DNA of 12,168 nt from XYD2-FULL-39-9 sp964363685 (GTDB lineage: Bacteria > Patescibacteriota > Patescibacteriia > Magasanikbacterales > GWA2-37-8): the NCBI GenBank assembly GCA_964363685.1, contig CAYIJG010000027.1, positions 1 through 12,168 of the forward strand. The letters are read 5' to 3'. Under the pieces are notes generated by a model, which was not told the DNA's origin, did no database searches, and saw nothing but the letters and a program-made list of their open reading frames with translations. Below are positions 5,577-12,168 of this stretch, piece after piece (within the stretch, counting starts at the first letter, position 1; each line of letters begins with the position of its first letter). The position numbers and the translations under genes are program-made.

Positions 5577-6926
5577 TTAGTGCATCCAAATTCCCCATAC
5601 CGCCCAAAACCACCAAATCACCGGCGTGTGATGAAGCATATTATCTGAAAGACTGAGAATAAGATAAATCAAAATACTAGTGAGAAAAACAATATTTTTG
5701 AAGTTGGTTTTAAAGGCGATAATTATTTGTTTGTAGAGCAGGCTGGAAAAAATAATAAGGAATAAAATCAAGCCGATAATGCCAGATTCAAGCGCGATTT
5801 TGATATAGTCATTGTGGGCTTCGGAAGTATTATCCCAAATGTTTTGGACATCTTTGTTATCGTCCCACACTTTAGGGAAAGTACCATAGCCATAACCGAT
5901 TAAATATTTTTCCCTAAATAAAGGAATTACTTTGGTAATAACATCAGTCCTCCAATTGATTGAGTCAGAGTCTGGGTTGCGATTTGTGAGTCGGTTAATT
6001 ATGCCACTGCTTTGTAAATGTATGTTATAGTTTTTGATCAGGTAGCGATTAGTAGGATAGAAAACAGCGTAAAATAAAATAACAATTCCTAATACGTAAA
6101 GAAGCAATGCTCTGTAATAGATCAAGCCAATAGAAATAAACAAAAAAGCGACACCTATCCAAGCGATACGAGTGTAGGTAAAGGCAATAGTTGCTAAAAG
6201 GATTACGCCAAAAAATTTTAGCAAGTTAAGTTTTTTTATGTCTTCTTTTGCAGTATTAATAAATTCGTTCACCAGAACAACGAGTAGTAATAAAGCGAAA
6301 GTGGCTAAGACATTGGGATGGGCAAAGGTGCCATAAATGCGGTTGGAAATCTCATCAATCGTCATGCCTGTTTTGGTAACTAATTGGTATACGCCAACTG
6401 TTATAGGGATCACAGCTCCAACCATTAATGATTTTAGGAAATTATTTCTAAATTTATCTTTATCTTTTTCTGACATGATATAACAGACGCCAAACATGGC
6501 GAATAGACTAGTTAGCTTCAAGGTTTCAATAAAAGTAGAAAATAGGTTATAGGTAAATATGGCTGAAAGCGTGCACCAAACTATAAATATGAGCCAAATT
6601 ATTTTTAAGGGAATTTTTTTGAAATAAGTGTAGTTGTTTACAAAAAAGATTACAGACCAAACTAATAAGAATAAAGATAGGGCGGCATTGATATTAAAAA
6701 CAAAAAAACGGGATGCAAAAATATTGTAATCTCGCCAGTAATCTAGGGTTGGGCGAAAGGCTAGTAAAATAAGAATAAAATACTCCCCAAAAATTTTCTG
6801 AAGGATTATAAAGGCAATTAGCAGGAAAGAGATGATGTCTAGGTTGGTGTTCGGATTAAAAATAATAAAAATAGACAAAAAAATCACCGCTAGTCCGCTG
6901 GGAGAAAATTTTTTGAGGTGGTTCAT
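5577..6926 (-). CDS. O-antigen ligase / polymerase-like membrane protein (Wzy/WaaL-like)
   Basis: The product has 449 residues with about 11-12 hydrophobic segments, fitting the O-antigen ligase-like family (PF04932), whose members transfer or polymerise lipid-linked glycans at the outer face of the membrane. Family signatures: IYGTFAHPNVLATF (197-210), TRIAWIG (252-258), then a long extracytoplasmic loop with NWRTDVITKVIPLFREKYLIGYG (Arg326, conserved-type) and EAHNDYIKIALESGIIGL (His371-Asn372), the usual loop ending before the last membrane helices. In Patescibacteria such proteins probably build surface polysaccharide or glycosylate S-layer or pili; the substrate cannot be read from sequence. 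The start ATG is at 6924-6926; 62 bp separate it from the divergent gene at 6989. AT-rich, native-looking codons. Confidence 0.85.
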   Translation of the reverse strand: MNHLKKFSPSGLAVIFLSIFIIFNPNTNLDIISFLLIAFIILQKIFGEYFILILLAFRPTLDYWRDYNIFASRFFVFNINAALSLFLLVWSVIFFVNNYTYFKKIPLKIIWLIFIVWCTLSAIFTYNLFSTFIETLKLTSLFAMFGVCYIMSEKDKDKFRNNFLKSLMVGAVIPITVGVYQLVTKTGMTIDEISNRIYGTFAHPNVLATFALLLLVVLVNEFINTAKEDIKKLNLLKFFGVILLATIAFTYTRIAWIGVAFLFISIGLIYYRALLLYVLGIVILFYAVFYPTNRYLIKNYNIHLQSSGIINRLTNRNPDSDSINWRTDVITKVIPLFREKYLIGYGYGTFPKVWDDNKDVQNIWDNTSEAHNDYIKIALESGIIGLILFLIIFSSLLYKQIIIAFKTNFKNIVFLTSILIYLILSLSDNMLHHTPVIWWFWAVWGIWMH

Positions 6927-6943
6927 GGTGGTTAATTATTTCC

Positions 6944-6972
6944 TTGATTATAGCACTATTTTATGATAAAAT
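6944..6972 (+). promoter_or_regulatory. Possible promoter of the GHL15-like gene
   Basis: TTGATT (6944-6949), a 17-bp spacer and TAAAAT (6967-6972) resemble a housekeeping -35/-10 pair. Transcription would begin close to 6980, giving a very short leader before the ATG at 6989; the upstream TTGAAG is only a weak ribosome site. The hexamers are common in AT-rich DNA, so support is modest. Confidence 0.3.
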
Positions 6973-6988
6973 AAAGTCAAATTGAAGT

Positions 6989-9100
6989 ATGCCTGTAAGA
7001 AAAAGGGGGCAAGTGCCGACTTTGCTTCGGCAAAGTCGAGCATCCTCGATTTCAACGCGAATTGAAATCGGGATAAAAAGGAAAAAGATAAAACGGCACT
7101 ATTTAGTCGCCGTTGCTTTAGTTTTGGTATCAATAGGTTATGTAGGTTTATTATTTCCTAATATTTCGTCAGCGCTACGCGGTTCGCCCAAGAGAGCGAA
7201 TTATTTTTTGGGTTGGGATATTCCGGCTTCCAAGGTAGCGGAACTGGCCCAGTGGGATCTGTTGATTTTAGATATGGAAACACAAGTTAATAGTATTGAT
7301 GCTATAAAGAGAATTAAACAACTTAATCCAGATATAATTTTACTAGCCTATATTACTCCGCAAGAGATAAAAAAAGACGCGGGTAGTAGTTCAAGTGTGA
7401 TGCGACGCAAATTAGCGAGTGGTATTAATGATAGTTGGTATCTGACTAATATCCAAAATAATAAACTTACTTTTTGGCCAGGAACATGGATGTTAAATGT
7501 GGCGGACAGTGCGCCAAGTGTAAACGGTCTAAGGTTCAATCAATATTTGGCTCAGTTTGTCAGTCAGGAAATTTTGTCAACCGGATTATGGAACGGAGTT
7601 TTTTATGATAATGCTTGGAAGGATGTTAAATGGCTGACCGGTGATACGGTAGACTTAAATAAAGATGGTTTGCTTGATACAGAAATTGATTATCATTGGC
7701 AGCAGGGGATGCGCGAAATTTATCAAGAGACCAGAAGGCTGACAGGGAATAAATATATACTCGTTGGTAATGCCACTAGTGATGCCTACAAGAATGATTT
7801 AAATGGTATTATGCTTGAAAGTTTTCCATCTTTTTTGGGCTGGAAACAAGCGATGAAAACATATGCCTCCAATCAAGGTGGACAGGAACAGCCTCGATTT
7901 ATGATTATAAATGTCAATACTGGTAATAACGGCAAAAATAATAATTATAAAAAGGTCAGGTTTGGTTTGGCTAGCACGTTGTTGTTAGATGGTTATTACT
8001 CGTTTGATTTTGGCGATCAAAATCATGGACAGACGTGGTGGTATGATGAGTATAGTGTTGATTTGGGTAATCCTTTGGGTTCGGCTGTGTCTCTTAATAA
8101 CAAACCTCAATTTGAAGAAGATGTTTGGCGTCGGGAATATGAAAATGGGATTGCGCTAGTCAATGCGACCGAGGAATCGCAAGATATTGATTTGGGTGGA
8201 GATTATGAAAAAATAAAAGGCACACAGGATAAAGCTGTAAATAATGGCGCCATTATTAGTCAGTTAAATTTACCATCAAAAGATGGTTTGATTATGTTGC
8301 GCCCGGTGCAAAGCCTAAAGAATGTTGTTTTTAAAAATGGTAACTTTGTGCGTTTTTTTAATGTTAATGGCACTCGTTCTCGCAATGGTTTGTTTATTTA
8401 TGAAGAAGGTGTCTTGGGCGGAGCCAAAATATACTATGGAGATTTGGATGGCGATGGATTAGAGGAAAAAATAATGGTTATTGGCCAAAAATTACAGATT
8501 TTTAATTCAGCTGGAGAAATTTGGTTTGACGGTTTTCCTTTTGATGGTAGTTATAAAGGAGAACTCAATATTGCTATTGGAAGATTGAATGGGGAACTTA
8601 CGGATTCAATTGTTGTTTCTCAAAATAAAGGTGGAGAAGCGGTGGTGTATAATTATCATGGAGGAGTTATAAAAGAAAAAATATTTCCGCTTGGCAAGAA
8701 GTTTAAATTAGGATTAAGCGTGGCGGTTGCCGACAGTAATTCACCGGGCGTAGCAAAAAACGGCCAAGTTATTTTGGGAACTGGTGGAAATTCTCGGCCG
8801 GAGGTAATTATTTTTGATAGTAGTTTATCAAGGATTAATAAAAGATTTTTTATAGACACAAGAAAGTTAAAGGGAGAATTAGGGGTGGCGGTAGGGGATG
8901 TCAGTGGTGATAAAAACAAAGAAATTATCGTGGCGCTTGATTATGGCACAAGCAAACAAGTAAAAATATATAATTTTGCCGGTAAATTATTATCTCAATT
9001 TAAACTATCTGGAAGTTTTACTTTTGGCCCTCTCAAAGTTGGCGCGGTAGATGTTGATTTTGATGGAAGAGATGAAATTGTTTTGATGAATGGACAATAA
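6989..9100 (+). CDS. Membrane-anchored GHL15-like putative glycosidase with FG-GAP-like tail
   Basis: The product has 703 residues. Residues 1-36 are basic and partly encoded by palindromic repeat DNA; 37-57 form one membrane segment, so the rest is predicted outside. Residues 70-440 match the hypothetical glycoside hydrolase family 15 (PF14885) pattern of a TIM barrel: YFLGWDIP, DLLILDMETQ, IILLAYITPQE, WLTGD region, GVFYDNAW (Asp207), KYILVGNA, LNGIMLESF (Glu277) and LLLDGYYSFDFGD. Asp207 and Glu277 are plausible acid catalysts by position, an inference. Residues 475-703 contain three or four FG-GAP/VCBS-like repeats with acidic turns (GDLDGDGLEEKIMVIG, VGDVSGDKNKEIIVA, VDVDFDGRDEIVLMNG), suggesting a calcium-binding beta-propeller part. 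It is divergent from the O-antigen ligase-like gene, suggesting work on the same surface glycan. It ends 2 bp before the end of the convergent gene. Confidence 0.8.
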   Translation: MPVRKRGQVPTLLRQSRASSISTRIEIGIKRKKIKRHYLVAVALVLVSIGYVGLLFPNISSALRGSPKRANYFLGWDIPASKVAELAQWDLLILDMETQVNSIDAIKRIKQLNPDIILLAYITPQEIKKDAGSSSSVMRRKLASGINDSWYLTNIQNNKLTFWPGTWMLNVADSAPSVNGLRFNQYLAQFVSQEILSTGLWNGVFYDNAWKDVKWLTGDTVDLNKDGLLDTEIDYHWQQGMREIYQETRRLTGNKYILVGNATSDAYKNDLNGIMLESFPSFLGWKQAMKTYASNQGGQEQPRFMIINVNTGNNGKNNNYKKVRFGLASTLLLDGYYSFDFGDQNHGQTWWYDEYSVDLGNPLGSAVSLNNKPQFEEDVWRREYENGIALVNATEESQDIDLGGDYEKIKGTQDKAVNNGAIISQLNLPSKDGLIMLRPVQSLKNVVFKNGNFVRFFNVNGTRSRNGLFIYEEGVLGGAKIYYGDLDGDGLEEKIMVIGQKLQIFNSAGEIWFDGFPFDGSYKGELNIAIGRLNGELTDSIVVSQNKGGEAVVYNYHGGVIKEKIFPLGKKFKLGLSVAVADSNSPGVAKNGQVILGTGGNSRPEVIIFDSSLSRINKRFFIDTRKLKGELGVAVGDVSGDKNKEIIVALDYGTSKQVKIYNFAGKLLSQFKLSGSFTFGPLKVGAVDVDFDGRDEIVLMNGQ
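7017..7074. repeat. Double-hairpin repeat inside the GHL15-like N-terminus
   Basis: CGACTTTGC-TTCG-GCAAAGTCG (7017-7038) is followed by ATCC, a bulged T and CGATTTCAA (7042-7055) pairing with TTGAAATCGGGAT (7062-7074). Both arms are typical CPR intergenic palindromes. Here they lie in frame after the start codon and encode the basic residues 10-29, ahead of the membrane segment. The original start was probably elsewhere or the repeat was tolerated as a cytoplasmic tail. Confidence 0.7.
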
Positions 9101-9102
9101 AA

Positions 9103-9972
9103 TTAAAGTCCGGTAATCAGACAAACAACAGAACCTTTAAATTTCAAACCATTTTTTATAGCTAGATTTAATCCAGCTAGAGATAGGGCGCTGTTAGGGG
9201 AAATGTCTAGTCCTTCTTTTTCTTTGACTAGTAGCTGAGCCTCAACAATATCCTTGTCTTCTGCTATCCAGCCTTTTCCTCCGGTTTCTTGAAGTATTTT
9301 TTGGATAGCTTCTTTGCGGTAACCAACTGTGTCAACGATGGCGTTTGCTACTGAGGTGCCAATGGGGGAATTATCAACCAGCGGGTGGCATTTTGGAGTT
9401 TGAATAATATGAATTTGTGGGTTAAATCCATGTTTTTTAAAACCATTATAAAGCCCTTGGGCTGTTGTGCCACTTGAGGTAGGGATAAATACAGCTGTTA
9501 AATTTTGTATCTGGGATAATTCGTCGGCCAGTGTTTGGTAGCCAATCAAAGCAGTATCATCTGTTGATTGACGTAAATTTTTGGCTTCCCCTTTTTTATC
9601 CATTTGAAAAGCTGATTGTTTGGGGTTGCTTACTTTTTCAATAGTTATATTTTTATCTTTCTCTTTGATTTGTTCTAATCGTTCTAGTTTTTCTGGTTGA
9701 ATATGATTACCAACAAAAATATGCAAAGTATTTTGTTGGTCTTGTTTTTTATTTAAGTCTTTAATGGAGTAGATTGCTGCCAGCGCCGCATTACCTGATG
9801 AAGAAATGCAAAATTTTTGCCAACCTTCTTGGATGTATTTTTCAATCATCACCGGAATAGATCTGCCCTTGTGTGAGCCATAAGGGTGCAGGTCCTCGCG
9901 TTTTAAGTATAGGTCGGGACCGAGATTTAGTGCCTTTGCTAATTTTTTAGCTTGCGGTTGAGGTGTAATCAT
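9103..9972 (-). CDS. Threonine synthase-like PLP-dependent enzyme (fold type II)
   Basis: The product has 289 residues. Family motifs: LYLKREDLHPYGSHKGRS, where Lys35 is the expected pyridoxal-phosphate lysine; SSSGNAALAA (57-66), the substrate and cofactor loop; PTSSGTTAQGL (164-174), the phosphate-binding Gly/Ser loop; and the C-terminal VVCLITG. This fits the tryptophan-synthase-beta superfamily and is closest in text to threonine synthase (O-phosphohomoserine to threonine) or related cysteate-synthase-type enzymes. It is clearly shorter than usual threonine synthases, lacking the N-terminal extension, so the exact reaction is uncertain. No other threonine-pathway gene is nearby. The ATG is at 9970-9972; divergent to the LysW-like gene across a 155-bp gap. 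Confidence 0.8.
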   Translation of the reverse strand: MITPQPQAKKLAKALNLGPDLYLKREDLHPYGSHKGRSIPVMIEKYIQEGWQKFCISSSGNAALAAIYSIKDLNKKQDQQNTLHIFVGNHIQPEKLERLEQIKEKDKNITIEKVSNPKQSAFQMDKKGEAKNLRQSTDDTALIGYQTLADELSQIQNLTAVFIPTSSGTTAQGLYNGFKKHGFNPQIHIIQTPKCHPLVDNSPIGTSVANAIVDTVGYRKEAIQKILQETGGKGWIAEDKDIVEAQLLVKEKEGLDISPNSALSLAGLNLAIKNGLKFKGSVVCLITGL

Positions 9973-10028
9973 AGGAGGCTTGACTTTTAGCGGATTTAGA
10001 GTAAAATTAGTCTAGGTTTGTTTTGTAT

Positions 10029-10074
10029 TCTCCTTAAAAAGGGAATATTCCGACCTAGGTCGGAGTGGAGGGGT
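10029..10074. repeat. Palindromic repeat upstream of the PLP enzyme and LysW-like gene
   Basis: TCTCCTTAAAAAGGGA leads into a perfect 16-bp palindrome TCCGACCTAGGTCGGA (10049-10064) and then GTGGAGGGGTC, the same ending as the DUF559 repeats. It looks like a REP-type element with a second palindrome nested in it. It occupies most of the 155-bp divergent gap; nothing else in the gap is recognisable. Confidence 0.65.
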
Positions 10075-10127
10075 CTATTAATTTCGGCCCCCCTGCCCCT
10101 TTCTAAATATTTATTTTAAACTGTATT

Positions 10128-10292
10128 ATGAATTTAACTTGTCCAGAATGTCAAAATGAAGTTAATCTTTCGAGTTATATAAATTTAGCTGTAGGAAATG
10201 TGATTGAATGTGATGTTTGTGGTATAACTTTACTTGTTAATGAAATGAAAGACGGTGTAGTTACTGCTGAGGTGGTTGATGAAGGGAAATAA
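10128..10292 (+). CDS. LysW-like zinc-ribbon mini-protein
   Basis: The product has 54 residues: a CPEC (Cys5, Cys8) and a CDVCG (Cys28, Cys31) knuckle around YINLAVGNVIEC. This is the layout of LysW, the amino-group carrier protein of lysine/ornithine biosynthesis, including the G(N/E)(V/I)IEC stretch. LysW proteins end in EDWGE, whose last Glu is joined to the substrate amine; this protein ends VVDEGK and so lacks that tail. It may be a diverged carrier, a carrier with another end group, or simply a small zinc-ribbon protein. There is no clear ribosome site (AT-rich TTTTAAACTGTATT before ATG), and no LysX, LysZ or LysY gene in view. The last 32 nt overlap the 3' end of mpl on the opposite strand. 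Confidence 0.75.
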   Translation: MNLTCPECQNEVNLSSYINLAVGNVIECDVCGITLLVNEMKDGVVTAEVVDEGK

Positions 10293-11784
10293 TTATTTCT
10301 ATCATTCCTCGAAATCCATGCGAACCTAGGAAGACGATAACGTCTTCCCCAGTTTCAGAGCCGCTCAGCGACTCGGTACGGGGCTTCGCTTTTTTAGTAT
10401 TATTTTTTACATAATCTATTAGCGCTTTGTCATTCTCAATAAAAGTTACATGCGGATGAGTTTTGGCAATTACTCTTTTTAAAAACTCACCATCAAATGG
10501 CGGTTCCGGGTCAGTTGGATCTGTTTTTAATTTTGTGAGCGTTGGAATAATAACTTCGTCTGCATCTTTAAAAGCATTATCATATCCCGGTACAGCTTGG
10601 AGTTTGCGATTGCCGGTGTTTGGTTCAAAGATAGCGATGATTTTATTGTGTGGGTAAATGTAGCGGAGAGTTTTGAGACTGGCCGCGGCTTTGGCAGGAG
10701 AATGGGCCAAATCATCATACACCGTAATCTCGCCTTCGTATTTTTTCTCTAGTCTTCTTTTTACACCTTTAAATTGTTTGATTGTTTCTAGAATGATATT
10801 TGTATCTATACCAATTTCTTTGGCCATAGCAAAAGATCCACAAATATTTTCCGCCATATGTTCTCCTAAAACGGGTGGGGTAATATGATACTCAGTATCA
10901 TTGTTTTTTATTTTAAATTCCAACCCCGATTTTGTTTGGTTGAGGTCGTGGTAGTAATAATCGTTGTCTGGAGTTTTGCCGTATTTAATCATGTTCGCAT
11001 TATTTTTGTTGTTAGATAGAATGGTTGCGATATTGGCGCCATCAGTACAAGCAACAATCAAACCGTCGTTTGGGATTTTGCCAACTAGTTCACGAAAAGC
11101 CTGCAAGTACGATTCTTCGGTAGGGTACACATCAGCATGATCCCAAGAAACTGAAGTAAGCAGTAGATGAGTAGGGGAATAAAGCGCAAATTTTGGACGA
11201 TTGTCCCAGCGCGCAGTCTTGTATTCGTCACCTTCAAGCACACTCCATTCTTCTTTGCTGGTTAATTCCCCCTTTGAAGGGGGTTGGGGGATGTTAATTT
11301 TTTTAATTTTAGCACTATAAGGTAAATTTAAACTCAACCCGCCAAACATATAGCTTGGATCCATACCTGCGTTTTTTAGGATTAAAGTGAGTAGTGTAGC
11401 GCTGGAAGTTTTTCCATAGGTACCAGCACAAACCAGAGAATTTTTTTCTACAACATACTCGGCGATTACCTCGGGATAAGATTTATAATTTATATTATGT
11501 TGTTGCACAAACAAAAATTCGGGATTGGTAGATCCGGCCACATTGCCAACGACGACCACCTCATCATTTTTCCCTCCTTCGCTAAAGCTTTGGAGGGCAC
11601 GGTCTGGGTGCCAACCTGGATAAAATTGGATATTATTATCTTTCAAGAAATCAGAAATAGGCGGGAAAAATCCCACGTCACTTCCGGTCACTTGCCAACC
11701 ATCATTGTGAAAGGCAGTAGCCAGTGCGCTCATGGCAACACCGCAGATGCCGATAAAGTGGATTTTTTTATTACTATTCAGCAT
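10261..11784 (-). CDS. mpl: Mpl-like muropeptide ligase (MurC-related Mur ligase)
   Basis: The product has 507 residues and all three Mur ligase domains. The N-terminal Rossmann domain starts IHFIGICGVAMSALA (8-22). The ATP P-loop is AGTYGKTSS (120-128) with Lys125. The central domain has SVLEGDEYKTARWDNRPKF (181-199), text typical of Mpl rather than MurC. VLGEHMAENICGSFA (305-319) and KGVKRRLE (339-346) lead into the C-terminal domain with DDLAHSPAKA and FEPNTGNRK. Mpl joins UDP-MurNAc to recovered tripeptide in peptidoglycan recycling; MurC activity (adding L-Ala) is the alternative. Residues ~62-75, ~163-176 and ~466-483 are encoded by palindromic repeats and look like insertions. The start ATG overlaps the stop of the upstream membrane gene by 11 nt (ATGCTGAATAG), indicating translational coupling. 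Confidence 0.88.
   Translation of the reverse strand: MLNSNKKIHFIGICGVAMSALATAFHNDGWQVTGSDVGFFPPISDFLKDNNIQFYPGWHPDRALQSFSEGGKNDEVVVVGNVAGSTNPEFLFVQQHNINYKSYPEVIAEYVVEKNSLVCAGTYGKTSSATLLTLILKNAGMDPSYMFGGLSLNLPYSAKIKKINIPQPPSKGELTSKEEWSVLEGDEYKTARWDNRPKFALYSPTHLLLTSVSWDHADVYPTEESYLQAFRELVGKIPNDGLIVACTDGANIATILSNNKNNANMIKYGKTPDNDYYYHDLNQTKSGLEFKIKNNDTEYHITPPVLGEHMAENICGSFAMAKEIGIDTNIILETIKQFKGVKRRLEKKYEGEITVYDDLAHSPAKAAASLKTLRYIYPHNKIIAIFEPNTGNRKLQAVPGYDNAFKDADEVIIPTLTKLKTDPTDPEPPFDGEFLKRVIAKTHPHVTFIENDKALIDYVKNNTKKAKPRTESLSGSETGEDVIVFLGSHGFRGMIEIIISLHQPPQQ
10323..10387. repeat. In-frame palindromic repeat near the mpl 3' end
   Basis: GGAAGAC/GTCTTCC (10328-10334 with 10341-10347) and GAGCCGCT/AGCGACTC (10357-10364 with 10366-10373) lie in tandem, followed by GGTACGGGGCTTCGC. 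The second stem has a single mismatch that becomes G-U on the minus, coding strand. The type is common in CPR intergenic DNA. It encodes the hydrophilic KPRTESLSGSETGED stretch before the final strand of Mpl. Confidence 0.65.
11263..11297. repeat. In-frame palindromic repeat in mid mpl
   Basis: CCCCCTT-TG-AAGGGGG (11268-11283) followed by GTTGGGGGATG and flanked by TTAA on both sides matches the CCCCCTTTGAAGGGGG repeat family of many bacterial genomes. On the coding strand it gives INIPQPPSKGELTS, just before the conserved EGDEY motif, and would form a surface loop. Confidence 0.7.
11572..11597. repeat. In-frame palindromic repeat in the mpl N-terminal domain
   Basis: CCCTCC (11572-11577) and GGAGGG (11592-11597) enclose TTCGCTAAAGCTTT, a well-known CPR repeat core. 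On the coding strand it gives ALQSFSEGGK within the Rossmann domain, between two predicted structural elements. Confidence 0.65.
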
Positions 11785-12055
11785 ATTTTTTTAAAATTCT
11801 GTATGCTAAAAGAGAGAACAGGGTATAAGTTATGATTAAAAATACTATACCCTGTATTGTGGGTAATTCAGCAATATACAACAAAGGTATTGTAAATATG
11901 TATGTTGAATATATAAACGCTGTATTTCTAAATGATTCGTAATCCTGCATTAAATTTAAAATTATAAAACCACTGCCAAAATAAACTAATGTCAATAGTA
12001 GACCTAACAGTGTTGAGAGTGTAATTCTTAGCCTAGGTTTAATTTTTATTGACAT
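11774..12055 (-). CDS. Small membrane protein of unknown function
   Basis: The product has 93 residues: a short basic N-terminus (MSIKIKPRLR) and three hydrophobic segments (about 12-34, 47-60 and 66-86) ending in the basic tail RILKKYAE. The third segment is followed directly by that charged tail, so the protein is probably inserted with three membrane passes. No family is recognised. It starts 3 bp after the stop of the partial gene upstream and its TAG stop overlaps the mpl start, so it is translated as part of a minus-strand operon with mpl. AT-rich native codons. Confidence 0.75.
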   Translation of the reverse strand: MSIKIKPRLRITLSTLLGLLLTLVYFGSGFIILNLMQDYESFRNTAFIYSTYIFTIPLLYIAELPTIQGIVFLIITYTLFSLLAYRILKKYAE

Positions 12056-12058
12056 ATA

Positions 12059-12168
12059 CTATTTTGAAAGAATTATTTTTAGTTCATCTAAATTTGTTTG
12101 CCAATTTTCTCCTTCAAACCATTCTAATCCAGAGAAATCACAAACATATCGACGAGGTAGACCTTGAA
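12059..12168 (-). CDS. C-terminal end of an unidentified protein (cut by window edge)
   Basis: On the minus strand, the frame beginning at 12166 is open from the window edge to TAG at 12059-12061 and gives 35 residues: QGLPRRYVCDFSGLEWFEG and onward to a helical LDELKIILSK end. The other two minus frames stop early. The 3-bp gap to the next start, with no separate promoter, argues it is the upstream gene of the mpl operon. Too little is visible for a family call. Confidence 0.6.
   Translation of the reverse strand, partial: QGLPRRYVCDFSGLEWFEGENWQTNLDELKIILSK

Noticed and set aside
3743..7017. Shared 10-mer GGCAAGTGCC at 3743-3752 and 7008-7017 as proof both parts come from one genome
   Set aside because: A 10-base match between two sites is expected by chance many times in a 12-kb window.
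1..12168. CRISPR array, tRNA or rRNA genes
   Set aside because: No regularly spaced short repeats and no cloverleaf or rRNA-like sequence were seen on either strand.

Overview
The window has two very different parts. From about 4770 onward it reads like the genome of an AT-rich Patescibacterium (CPR). It carries short palindromic repeats of the kind common in these genomes, a compact gene layout, an Mpl/MurC-like muropeptide ligase, a LysW-like zinc ribbon, an O-antigen-ligase-like membrane protein and a GHL15-like putative glycosidase. The lineage is inferred from style and repeats; no rRNA or marker gene is present to prove it.

Bases 1-4770 hold four plus-strand genes that are strongly GC-rich in all codon positions. 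Each encodes a small exported protein: a coiled-coil protein cut by the window edge, a beta-strand-rich secreted protein, and two lipoproteins with Asp/Ala/Thr-rich linkers and Ig-like domains, a style familiar from Myxococcota. The gaps between these genes are not empty. Each is filled by a roughly 300-390 nt element whose 5' half is GC-rich hairpins and whose 3' half is AT-rich hairpins. Comparing the three copies shows compensatory base changes, wobble pairs that fit only plus-strand RNA, and UNCG tetraloops, so I read them as structured RNA. The 5' half (trailer) is shared by all three gaps. The 3' half (leader) is shared by the first two gaps only. The gene with the odd leader (3813-4688) also has an odd trailer, a three-way junction. 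This suggests cassettes of leader, GC-rich surface-protein gene and trailer. I do not recognise this RNA or this arrangement; it is the main candidate for an undescribed system.

4770-5580 is a repeat-rich boundary: a REP/MITE-like palindrome, two terminator-like hairpins, and a DUF559 endonuclease gene bracketed by a 36-bp inverted repeat. 5577-9100 holds a divergent pair, an O-antigen-ligase-like protein (minus) and a membrane-anchored GHL15-like protein with an FG-GAP-like tail (plus), plausibly both acting on surface glycans. 9103-9972 is a threonine-synthase-like PLP enzyme (minus), ending 2 bp from the preceding gene. 10128-10292 is a LysW-like mini-protein (plus) whose 3' end overlaps the 3' end of mpl (minus, 10261-11784). 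mpl is the last of a tight minus-strand run: a partial gene at the right edge, a 93-residue membrane protein, then mpl with an 11-nt start/stop overlap. mpl carries at least three palindromic repeats inserted in frame.
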